From assembly GCF_007097385.1 (NCBI RefSeq), contig NZ_VJZS01000029.1, positions 1 to 39,027 of the forward strand: a DNA stretch of 39,027 nucleotides, given 5' to 3'. Of this stretch, positions 1 through 7,213 are shown in pieces (within the stretch, counting starts at the first letter, position 1; each line of letters starts with the position of its first letter). The position numbers and the translations under genes were made by a program. The notes under the pieces were generated by a model. The model was given only the letters and a program-made list of their open reading frames with translations, was not told the origin of the DNA and made no database searches. Origin of the DNA: Flavobacterium sp. ZT3R18. GTDB lineage: Bacteria; Bacteroidota; Bacteroidia; Flavobacteriales; Flavobacteriaceae.

Positions 1-288
1 TGCGTTATAAATTCTTTTCGGGCTAAACACCTGATTAAAATCGGTTGCGTCTCGTTCACGGAGCAATCCGGCATAACTTATTTATATGCGAAACTTTGTT
101 TCGACAATCTACCCACATTTGGATGTATATACGATTGTTTGTTTTGAATTTATTATTTCTTCAAATATATAACTTAATACCGAAAATGCTGACATAATAA
201 ACTTTGGTTTTATATCTTTTCCAAAAGTAACTTCTTTTGATTTAAAAACTTTACAGGAAACCACAATTGCTGTTTTTTATTACAAATG
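1..288. other. Gene-poor left edge of window
   Basis: I found no gene here that I can defend. The + strand is open from base 1 to a TGA near 148, giving about 48 codons with no recognisable motif. On the - strand a short ATG reading frame starts near 84 and runs off the left edge. Either could be the end of a neighbouring gene, but neither looks like a known family. The rest is AT-rich spacer. Confidence 0.4.
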
Positions 289-371
289 CCCTAGCCCTGA
301 TAGAAGCGGCATCCTTTTTCTGGCTTTTTTTGCCAGAAAAAGATACAGCGGATAGCAGGAAACAGCTCCTA
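289..371 (+). ncRNA. Structured intergenic RNA element, resembles Flavo-1
   Basis: This compact GC-richer block sits in AT-rich spacer. A perfect 11-bp stem (314-324 with 332-342) closes a seven-T loop. It is flanked on the left by the phrase GATAGAAGCGGCATC and on the right by ATACAGCGGATAGCAGG, and the outer CCTG and CAGG can pair. From memory, this arrangement recurs between genes in Flavobacterium genomes and resembles the Flavo-1 RNA family of Flavobacteria, whose function is unknown. The family name is recalled, not searched. It ends about 120 bases before prfA, so it could also act as the terminator of an upstream gene. Confidence 0.45.
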
Positions 372-460
372 AAAAATATAATAATTCCACTAAAGTTTCT
401 GGAGAAATTCCTTCTAAAAAACTCAAAATTTTAATGATAGAATTTTAAACAAAAATTTCG

Positions 461-468
461 TAATTTTG
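461..468 (+). promoter_or_regulatory. -7 box of prfA promoter
   Basis: TAATTTTG is an exact match to the Bacteroidota -7 consensus TAnnTTTG. It lies 24 bases before the prfA start codon, which implies a short leader. No clear TTG -33 element is visible at the expected spacing. Confidence 0.5.
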
Positions 469-492
469 CACTCCAAATAAAGGACTAAGAAA

Positions 493-1569
493 ATGTTAGA
501 TAGACTTCAAATAGTAAAACAACGTTTCGATGAGATTTCGGATTTGATCATTCAACCGGATGTGATCTCGGATCAGAAACGTTATGTGCAGTTGAATCAA
601 GAGTACAAAAGTTTAAAAGCTTTGGCCGAAAAACGCGATGAATACGTGATTTTGATGGCAAATATCGACGAAGCCAACGAAATAATTGCTGACGGAAGTG
701 ATGCCGATATGACCGAAATGGCCAAAATGCAATTGGAAGAAGCCAAGGAAAGATTGCCGGAATTGGAAGATGAAATCAAATTCATGTTGATTCCTAAAGA
801 TCCAGAAGATGCGAAAAACGTGATGGTGGAGATTCGCGCCGGTACAGGTGGGGATGAAGCCAGTATTTTTGCAGGGGATTTATTCCGTATGTACACTAAA
901 TATTGTGAAGGTAGAGGATGGAGAACTTCGGTTGTAGATATGAACGAAGGAACTTCTGGTGGTTTCAAAGAGGTAATTTTTGAAGTTAGTGGAGAAGATG
1001 TATATGGAACTTTGAAGTTTGAAGCAGGTGTGCACCGTGTGCAACGTGTGCCTCAAACGGAGACTCAAGGGCGTGTACATACATCGGCAGCGACAGTTAT
1101 GGTACTTCCGGAAGCAGAGGAATTTGATGTGCAGATTGATATGAATGATGTTCGTGTGGATTTCTTTTGTTCTTCAGGACCAGGTGGACAATCGGTAAAT
1201 ACTACGAAATCGGCGGTACGTTTAACGCACATTCCAACCGGATTGGTGGCGCAATGTCAGGATCAAAAATCACAACATAAAAATAAAGACAAAGCATTTG
1301 GCGTTTTGCGTTCCCGTTTATACGAACAGGAATTAGCCAAAAAACAGGCTGAGGATGCTACAAAACGTACATCTCAAGTAAGCTCTGGAGACCGTTCGGC
1401 AAAAATTAGAACCTACAATTATGCACAAGGTCGTGTAACGGATCACCGTGTAGGATTGACTTTGTATGATTTGGGAAATATCATGAATGGTGATATCCAG
1501 AAAATTGTTGATGAGCTAGCATTGGTCAACAACATGGAAAAACTAAAAGAAGCAAGCGAAGTTTTCTAA
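493..1569 (+). CDS. prfA: Peptide chain release factor 1
   Basis: This is class I release factor RF1. It recognises UAA and UAG in the ribosomal A site and triggers hydrolysis of peptidyl-tRNA in the cytoplasm. The protein has 358 residues, a normal family length. The catalytic GGQ lies at residues 231-233 inside SSGPGGQSVNTT, and its Gln is the usual methylation target. The codon-recognition tripeptide of RF1 (PxT) is PQT at 187-189, followed by TQGRVHTSAAT; this separates it from RF2, which has SPF. The N-terminal 100 residues form the acidic helical domain 1. The ATG at 493 follows a -7 box at a sensible distance. A hairpin with a T-run follows the stop, so it is probably transcribed alone. 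Confidence 0.97.
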   Translation: MLDRLQIVKQRFDEISDLIIQPDVISDQKRYVQLNQEYKSLKALAEKRDEYVILMANIDEANEIIADGSDADMTEMAKMQLEEAKERLPELEDEIKFMLIPKDPEDAKNVMVEIRAGTGGDEASIFAGDLFRMYTKYCEGRGWRTSVVDMNEGTSGGFKEVIFEVSGEDVYGTLKFEAGVHRVQRVPQTETQGRVHTSAATVMVLPEAEEFDVQIDMNDVRVDFFCSSGPGGQSVNTTKSAVRLTHIPTGLVAQCQDQKSQHKNKDKAFGVLRSRLYEQELAKKQAEDATKRTSQVSSGDRSAKIRTYNYAQGRVTDHRVGLTLYDLGNIMNGDIQKIVDELALVNNMEKLKEASEVF

Positions 1570-1588
1570 TAAAACATGATTAAATAAT

Positions 1589-1630
1589 AACACTTACTTG
1601 GTTGTGAAAAACTAAATAAGTGTTTTTTTT
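1589..1630 (+). terminator. Rho-independent terminator of prfA
   Basis: An 8-bp stem (1589-1596 with 1617-1624) is followed by a run of eight T. It starts 20 bases after the prfA stop codon. Confidence 0.75.
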
Positions 1631-1712
1631 GTGCTTTTGTTATGTTAAACGAATTAAAATCTTATTAAAATAAATACAATACCAAATTCAATATTAATCT
1701 AAAATCAATTTA

Positions 1713-3914
1713 ATGAAAAAATCATTACTTTTTTTAATTGCTCTATTTTCAGTTATAACAGCAAATGCCCAGTCGTATATGGGGTATATTCCAGATAATT
1801 ATGCAGGGGTGCAGGGAGTACTTTTTAACCCAGCGTCTATTGTTGATTCTCGTTTTAAATCAGATATCAATTTGTTTTCTACCAGCAGTTCCTTAAACAA
1901 TGACTTTTATGGTATAAGTTTGTTTGACTTGTCGAAGGACTCTTATGATGCCAATAAAGACGGTGTTAGAACGCCTTCAAAAAACAATGGTGCCATCGTG
2001 TATTCTGATGTGATGGGGCCTTCATTTATGTTTAATATAGCTCCAAAACATGCAATTGCTATTTTTACTAGAGCCAGAGCGGTTGTCAATGCCAATAATG
2101 TAAATGGAGATTTATATAACGAATTGAAAGATGGTTTAGATGATGCCAGTGATTTTAATATTAATGTTGGAAGTCCAAATATGGCTGGGCATACTTGGGG
2201 TGAAGTTGGAGCTTCTTATGCCGCGGTTTTATGGCAAAGCAAACAGCATTTTCTAAAAGGAGGTTTGACAGCTAAATATTTAGTTGGAGGAGTTAATTCT
2301 TACGCTAAGGGAGATAACGTAACCTCGAAATTTGATCAAACCAATAATCCTTCAACAAGTACATTGGTAACTACAGGGACGCTTACTATCGGTAGCAGTC
2401 AGGATTTTATCACTGGAGATAAGGATGTTAAATTCGACCCTAACTCAAAAGGGTATGGAGCTGATTTTGGTTTTATATACGAATGGAGACCAGATTATGA
2501 GTCTTATGATTTGAACAACGCCAAGCCTGCCGACAATAATTTTAAAAACTTGAACAAATACAAATTGCGTTTTGGTTTGTCGATTACAGATATAGGATCT
2601 ATTAATTATAAAAATTCAAAAATAGATTCATACAATATCAATGGGACAGTTTCTCAAAAAGATATTGATGATGCGGATAATCTTGGAGATTTTTTAAAGC
2701 TTCATTACGGAACTCCTACCACAGTGCGTAAAACAGTAAAAGCTAATTTGCCAACCGTATTGCATTTGGATGCTGATTGGAATATGTACAAGAAATTCTA
2801 TTTGAACTTAAATGGAAATCTTAGTTTAGTAGACAAATCCGCTTTGGGTAAAACGAGTTCAGCGAATACTTTGATTTTGACACCTCGTTACGAAACCAGA
2901 TGGTTTACATTCTCTCTTCCTATAAATTATATGGAATATAGCGGAGTGCAAGTGGGAACAGGATTGCGTTTTGGACCTATGTTTGTTGGGTCTAGTTCGT
3001 TAATTACGAATTGGCTTTCAAAAGAATCAAAAGCGGCAGACGTTTATTTTGGTTTTAAAATCCCTGTTTATCAAAAGAAATTCAAAGATAGAGATGGAGA
3101 CGGTGTGATCGATAAAGTAGATGCTTGTAAAAAAGTAGCAGGTCCAGCAGAAAACAATGGTTGTCCTTGGCCAGATACAGACGGAGATTTGGTTTTAGAC
3201 AAAGACGATGCTTGTGTAAACGTTGCAGGTCCAGTAGAAAACAAAGGATGTCCTTGGAAAGATTCAGATGGAGATACACTTTTAGACAATGTAGATGCTT
3301 GTCCTTCAGTTGCAGGTCCAGTAGAAAACAAAGGTTGTCCTTGGCCAGATACTGATGGAGATAGTGTGCTGGATAAAGATGATAAATGTCCTAACGAGAA
3401 AGGATTAGTTTCTAATGGAGGTTGTCCAGAGTTAGACGCTGATAAAGATGGTGTGTTGGATAAAGAGGATGAATGTCCTACTGTTCCAGGGCCAGCAAGT
3501 AATAAAGGATGTCCTGAAGTGACTAAAGAAGTGTTGAAAGAACTTAAAGTGCAAGCTAGAGCTGTATTTTTCGTGACAGGAAAAGCAGTTTTACAAACGG
3601 CTGATAAAGGACAAACAGACGGAAGATTGGATGCTATTAAAGAAATCATCAAGAATTATCCAAATGCCAAATTCTCTATCGAAGGACACACAGATAGCGT
3701 AGGGAATGCTAAAGCGAACCAAAAACTTTCTGAAGCTAGAGCTAAAGTAGTTATGGATGCTTTGATTGCCAAAGGTGTTAATGCAGAAAACTTGACGTAT
3801 AAAGGATTTGGAGCGTCTAAACCTGTTGCTAGTAATAAAACGGCAAAAGGAAGAGCCGAGAATAGAAGAACCGAAGTGATACACGTAGGGACTATATACG
3901 AAGGAAAATTATAA
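1713..3914 (+). CDS. OmpA-family outer membrane protein with DUF5723-like domain and TSP3 repeats
   Basis: This is a cell-envelope protein of 733 residues. A signal peptide with a cut near ANA-Q at residue 19 precedes a long beta-rich N-terminal domain (about 20-455). That domain opens with YMGYIPDNYAGVQGVLFNPAS, shortened here to its core GVLFNPAS, and resembles DUF5723. Residues 459-601 hold five thrombospondin type 3-like calcium-binding repeats of the DxDGDGVxDxxDxC type, each ending in GCP. The C-terminus (about 615-725) is an OmpA-like peptidoglycan-binding domain. D661 in GHTDSVG and R676 in LSEARA are the pair that normally grips diaminopimelate. The likely role is anchoring the outer membrane to the cell wall. 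It stands alone between two terminators. Confidence 0.88.
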   Translation: MKKSLLFLIALFSVITANAQSYMGYIPDNYAGVQGVLFNPASIVDSRFKSDINLFSTSSSLNNDFYGISLFDLSKDSYDANKDGVRTPSKNNGAIVYSDVMGPSFMFNIAPKHAIAIFTRARAVVNANNVNGDLYNELKDGLDDASDFNINVGSPNMAGHTWGEVGASYAAVLWQSKQHFLKGGLTAKYLVGGVNSYAKGDNVTSKFDQTNNPSTSTLVTTGTLTIGSSQDFITGDKDVKFDPNSKGYGADFGFIYEWRPDYESYDLNNAKPADNNFKNLNKYKLRFGLSITDIGSINYKNSKIDSYNINGTVSQKDIDDADNLGDFLKLHYGTPTTVRKTVKANLPTVLHLDADWNMYKKFYLNLNGNLSLVDKSALGKTSSANTLILTPRYETRWFTFSLPINYMEYSGVQVGTGLRFGPMFVGSSSLITNWLSKESKAADVYFGFKIPVYQKKFKDRDGDGVIDKVDACKKVAGPAENNGCPWPDTDGDLVLDKDDACVNVAGPVENKGCPWKDSDGDTLLDNVDACPSVAGPVENKGCPWPDTDGDSVLDKDDKCPNEKGLVSNGGCPELDADKDGVLDKEDECPTVPGPASNKGCPEVTKEVLKELKVQARAVFFVTGKAVLQTADKGQTDGRLDAIKEIIKNYPNAKFSIEGHTDSVGNAKANQKLSEARAKVVMDALIAKGVNAENLTYKGFGASKPVASNKTAKGRAENRRTEVIHVGTIYEGKL

Positions 3915-3925
3915 TTTTGATAGTA

Positions 3926-4093
3926 TCAGTAATTAGTGAATAGCTTTTAGTGATTAGTTTAAAATCGGAAGTTATAATAGTAGTGTACTCGAAATAGGTA
4001 CAAAAAAATAATGAAAATCGTTTTTAGTGATAGATTCCTATTTTTTATTGCAAACCATGGGCTAATCACTAAAAGCTAATCACTAATTACTGA
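3926..4093. repeat. Long inverted repeat downstream of the OmpA gene
   Basis: Arms at 3926-3957 and 4062-4093 are inverted copies matching at 31 of 32 positions, built from TTAGTGATTAG-like units. They are separated by 104 bases. Similar ACTAATCAC phrases occur near 35405-35420, so this looks like a dispersed spacer repeat. As RNA it would form a very stable hairpin between the OmpA gene and pyrF. Confidence 0.85.
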
Positions 4094-4111
4094 ATTTTGT
4101 TTTTAATTCTA

Positions 4112-4146
4112 AAAAAAAGCCGTTCTTAATTGAATGGCTTTTTTTA
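4112..4146 (+). terminator. Terminator between OmpA gene and pyrF
   Basis: The stem AAAAGCCGTTC / GAATGGCTTTT has one G-T wobble and a six-base loop, and is followed by T7. It lies after the long inverted repeat and before pyrF. Confidence 0.7.
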
Positions 4147-4152
4147 TTTTTG
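4145..4152 (+). promoter_or_regulatory. -7 box of pyrF promoter
   Basis: TATTTTTG matches TAnnTTTG exactly, 58 bases before the pyrF start. It overlaps the T-run of the preceding terminator. No good -33 box is seen. Confidence 0.4.
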
Positions 4153-4210
4153 CATGCTTTCTAATAAGTGAACTAATGCTCCTGAATTTAAGAGCTTAAA
4201 AAAAACAGAA

Positions 4211-5038
4211 ATGACTACACAACAATTAATCGATCAAATTAAAATTAAAAAATCATTTCTATGCGTAGGTCTAGATGTAGATTTAAATAAAATTCCGAAG
4301 CATTTATTAGAACTGGAAGATCCTATTTTTGAATTTAATAAATCCATAATTGATGCAACTCACGACCTTACGGTTTCCTATAAACCCAATACTGCTTTTT
4401 ATGAGGCGTATGGAATAAAAGGATGGATTTCATTGCAAAAAACTATAAACTATATCAACGAGAAGCATCCGGAAATTTTTACCATTGCCGATGCCAAACG
4501 TGGCGATATAGGGAATACGTCATCGATGTATGCCAAAGCTTTTTTTGAAGATTTAAACTTTGATAGCGTTACGGTGGCTCCGTATATGGGTAAGGATTCA
4601 GTGGAGCCTTTTTTGGCATTCGAGAATAAACACACGATTATGCTAGCTTTGACATCCAATGAAGGAGCCTTTGATTTTCAAACATTACAAGTGGATGGAA
4701 AAGAGTTGTACAAACAAGTGTTGGAAACCTCTAAAACTTGGAAAAACAGCGAGAATCTAATGTATGTGGTTGGTGCTACCAAAGCCGAATATTTTACCGA
4801 AATACGTAAAATTGTTCCTGATAGTTTCTTGCTTGTTCCGGGAGTTGGAGCACAAGGAGGAAGCCTTTCGGAAGTGTGTAAATACGGAATGAATGACAAT
4901 GTAGGATTGCTGATCAACTCGTCTCGTGGGATTATTTATGCCTCTAACGGAACTGATTTTGCAGAAGTTGCCAGAGCAGAAGCTTTGAAAATGCAACAGG
5001 AGATGGAAGAAATTATTAGTTTAAAGTTTAAGGTTTAA
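4211..5038 (+). CDS. pyrF: Orotidine 5'-phosphate decarboxylase
   Basis: It catalyses the last step of UMP synthesis, OMP to UMP plus CO2, in the cytoplasm. The protein has 275 residues and belongs to the longer OMP decarboxylase subtype (about 270 residues) rather than the E. coli type of about 245. The catalytic Asp-Lys-Asp core is visible as DAKRGD at residues 94-99 (K96). The substrate-binding segments FLCVGLDVD near the start, VAPYMGKDS and the C-terminal LLVPGVGAQGG are intact. The ATG at 4211 gives the expected family N-terminus. It has its own -7 box and no pyr neighbour, so it appears monocistronic. Long inverted repeats lie on both sides. Confidence 0.96.
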   Translation: MTTQQLIDQIKIKKSFLCVGLDVDLNKIPKHLLELEDPIFEFNKSIIDATHDLTVSYKPNTAFYEAYGIKGWISLQKTINYINEKHPEIFTIADAKRGDIGNTSSMYAKAFFEDLNFDSVTVAPYMGKDSVEPFLAFENKHTIMLALTSNEGAFDFQTLQVDGKELYKQVLETSKTWKNSENLMYVVGATKAEYFTEIRKIVPDSFLLVPGVGAQGGSLSEVCKYGMNDNVGLLINSSRGIIYASNGTDFAEVARAEALKMQQEMEEIISLKFKV

Positions 5039-5040
5039 AA

Positions 5041-5185
5041 GTTTCAAGTTTTTTCCGATTCGAGTATAATTTAACTGCAAAGTTCGCTTAGTTTTTTCGC
5101 AAGGTTCGCAAAGAGAATAATTTTGTGTTCATAGCGTAAACTATAGCGAACTTTGCAATTTATTACACAATCTAAAACTTGAAAC
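5041..5185. repeat. Nested inverted repeats downstream of pyrF
   Basis: An outer pair GTTTCAAGTTT / AAACTTGAAAC (5041-5051, 5175-5185) encloses a perfect 13-bp pair TGCAAAGTTCGCT / AGCGAACTTTGCA (5076-5088, 5145-5157). A further GGTTCGCAAAG unit lies between them. The whole spacer can fold on itself. It seems to be another dispersed intergenic repeat rather than a simple terminator, because no T-run follows directly. Confidence 0.8.
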
Positions 5186-5215
5186 CTGAAACAAAGAAAA
5201 CCTGAAACATAATAA

Positions 5216-6010
5216 ATGAAAACACTCATCGATCAACTCGGCACTTCTCATTCTTTTGAATCTTCGCCCAAGCGAATCATTTCTCTTGTGCCTTCTCAAA
5301 CTGAATTATTGTATGATTTAGGTTTGGAAGAAAGCATAGTTGGAATCACAAAATTCTGTGTGCATCCCTATCATTTTAAATCGACAAAAAAAATAGTTGG
5401 AGGTACGAAGAAAGTGCATTATGACAGAATCCGTTTATTAGAACCCGATATTATCATTTGCAATAAAGAGGAGAATACCCAAGAAATAGTTGAAGAGTTG
5501 CGTAAAATTTGTACGGTTTGGGTAACCAATATCGCTACTATTGAAGACAACTTTCAGATGATTACCGACTTTGGACAAATTTTCAACCAAAGAACCGAAG
5601 CTCGGAAATGGAACGACAAATTGGCTTTTGCCTTGAGCGATTTTGAAAATTTCATAAAAGACATTCCCGTTAAGAAAGTCGCCTATTTTATCTGGAAAAA
5701 TCCTTATATGGTAGCTGGTTCGGGAACTTTTATAGATGAATTATTACAGCTGAATCATTTTCAAAATCACTTCGCTTCGAAAAAGCGTTATCCAGAAATT
5801 GAACTTGATAAAATGGAAGAGGAAGGAGATCTGGACTTGGTTTTACTTTCATCCGAACCGTTTCCGTTCAAAGCCGAAGATGGTTATGAAATAGCAAGAT
5901 GCGCCCAGAATGCGAAAGCTATTTTAGTAGATGGCGAAATGTTCTCTTGGCACGGAAGTAGATTACTCAAGGCTTTTGATTATTTTAAGTATTTGCATAG
6001 TAGTATTTGA
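5216..6010 (+). CDS. Helical-backbone metal receptor / BtuF-like substrate-binding protein
   Basis: This 264-residue protein has the class III (TroA/BtuF-like) substrate-binding fold. The opening PKRIISLVPSQTELLYDLG and the phrase LLEPDIIICNKEE are typical of cobalamin and iron-siderophore receptors. No signal peptide or lipobox is visible: the protein starts MKTLIDQLG and goes straight into the fold. It may therefore be cytoplasmic, or act outside a classical ABC importer. No permease or ATPase gene is adjacent. The ligand cannot be assigned from sequence. A B12-dependent mutase is encoded about 20 kb away, but nothing ties the two together. Confidence 0.75.
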   Translation: MKTLIDQLGTSHSFESSPKRIISLVPSQTELLYDLGLEESIVGITKFCVHPYHFKSTKKIVGGTKKVHYDRIRLLEPDIIICNKEENTQEIVEELRKICTVWVTNIATIEDNFQMITDFGQIFNQRTEARKWNDKLAFALSDFENFIKDIPVKKVAYFIWKNPYMVAGSGTFIDELLQLNHFQNHFASKKRYPEIELDKMEEEGDLDLVLLSSEPFPFKAEDGYEIARCAQNAKAILVDGEMFSWHGSRLLKAFDYFKYLHSSI

Positions 6011-6111
6011 TAGAAAATAGAAAGAATCTAAAAATGCAAAAAATATAGAAAGTCTAACAATCCAAAATAGTCTAAAAATCGAAGAAGTCTAATAGGAGTC
6101 TGAAAAAAAAC

Positions 6112-6119
6112 TATATTTG
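6112..6119 (+). promoter_or_regulatory. -7 box close to the GTG start of the hydrolase gene
   Basis: TATATTTG matches TAnnTTTG exactly and ends 16 bases before the GTG start codon at 6136. Transcription would begin roughly ten bases before the start codon, giving a near-leaderless mRNA. Confidence 0.5.
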
Positions 6120-6135
6120 CCAAAAAAAACTATAA

Positions 6136-6918
6136 GTGATTAATTATACAATATATAAGAACGAGAACAGCGAGCAGTGGGTTACATTTGTGCATGGCGC
6201 TGGAGGAAGTTCATCTATTTGGTTCAAGCAAATTAGAGATTTTCAGAAAACCTACAATGTTTTGTTGTTGGATTTAAGAGGGCATGGTGAATCACAAACC
6301 ACCTTAAAAACTGCTTTTAAACAAAAATATACCTTCTCTGCACTTGCAAATGACATACTGGAGGTTTTGGATCATCTTAAAATTCAAAAATCACATTTTG
6401 TAGGGATTTCATTGGGGACGATTCTCATCAGACAATTGGCCGAAATGTATCCAGACCGTGTAAAAAGTATGATAATGGGAGGAGCAATCTTGAAAATGAA
6501 TTTTAGATCACAGGTTTTAATGCGTTTGGGGAATGCTTTTAAATACGTATTACCTTATTTGGTGTTGTACAAGTTCTTTGCATTTGTGATTATGCCCAAA
6601 AAAAGTCACAAACAATCGAGATCCCTTTTTATAAACGAAGCCAAAAAATTGTACCAAAAAGAATTCATCAAATGGTTTAAACTAACTGCCGAGATAAATC
6701 CCGTGCTAAAATGGTTTCGCCAAGTAGAATTAGATATTCCAACACTGTATGTAATGGGCGAAGAAGATTATATGTTTTTGCCTTCTGTTCGTAAGGTTGT
6801 AGAAAGCCATTATAGATCATCACAGTTATTTGTAATTCAAAATTGCGGACATGTGGTCAATGTAGAACAACCTAATGCTTTTAATACCGCTGTTTTGTCT
6901 TTTATACATACCAAATAA
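6136..6918 (+). CDS. Alpha/beta fold hydrolase
   Basis: This cytoplasmic alpha/beta hydrolase has 260 residues. The nucleophile elbow is GISLG with S92, the acid is probably D211 in GEEDYMF, and the base is H239 in NCGHVVNVE. The oxyanion-hole segment HGAGGSS and the strand LLLDLRGHGES are typical of the esterase/haloperoxidase group. The substrate is unknown. The start is GTG at 6136: a TAA lies in frame immediately upstream and the protein matches the family N-terminus from there. A -7 box lies just ahead. A likely bidirectional terminator follows, separating it from the convergent receptor gene. Confidence 0.85.
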   Translation: MINYTIYKNENSEQWVTFVHGAGGSSSIWFKQIRDFQKTYNVLLLDLRGHGESQTTLKTAFKQKYTFSALANDILEVLDHLKIQKSHFVGISLGTILIRQLAEMYPDRVKSMIMGGAILKMNFRSQVLMRLGNAFKYVLPYLVLYKFFAFVIMPKKSHKQSRSLFINEAKKLYQKEFIKWFKLTAEINPVLKWFRQVELDIPTLYVMGEEDYMFLPSVRKVVESHYRSSQLFVIQNCGHVVNVEQPNAFNTAVLSFIHTK

Positions 6919-6960
6919 TACCATTTTGTATATAAATTAATACAGAAATTATTTGTTATA

Positions 6961-7002
6961 AAAAAAAAATGCCTGTATCATATAGATGCAGGCATTTTTA
7001 TA
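6961..7002. terminator. Bidirectional terminator
   Basis: The stem AAAAATGCCTG / CAGGCATTTTT is perfect over 11 bp (6965-6975, 6989-6999) and extends inward by several pairs. It has A-runs on one side and T-runs on the other. It serves the + hydrolase gene and possibly the - receptor gene. The rest of 6919-7213 holds nothing recognisable. Confidence 0.75.
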
Positions 7003-7213
7003 ACTAACCAAAACCAATGTAATAAATAACCAGTTTATTACTCTGCAAAGATCAGTATATTGTTTATGTATTGTTGTTAAGGAATTGTTATTACTTATTT
7101 TTGAAAAGTTAAGATTTATCGTTAAATTTTAACATATTGATTTTTTTTTGACGCTTGTGTTTTTAACTAATTGATTATAAAATAATTGCGCTAAAATCGA
7201 TTAGTGTTGTTGG

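Noticed and set aside
1..147. Partial open frames at the left edge on both strands
   Set aside because: They are too short and unrecognisable to call; either could be the end of a real gene beyond the window.
3071..3652. Long - strand open frame opposite the TSP3 repeats
   Set aside because: It is a by-product of the repetitive coding sequence of the OmpA gene.
6011..6110. AGTCTAA-type short direct repeats as a CRISPR-like array
   Set aside because: Units are short, irregular and AT-rich with no spacer pattern; this is ordinary degenerate spacer sequence.
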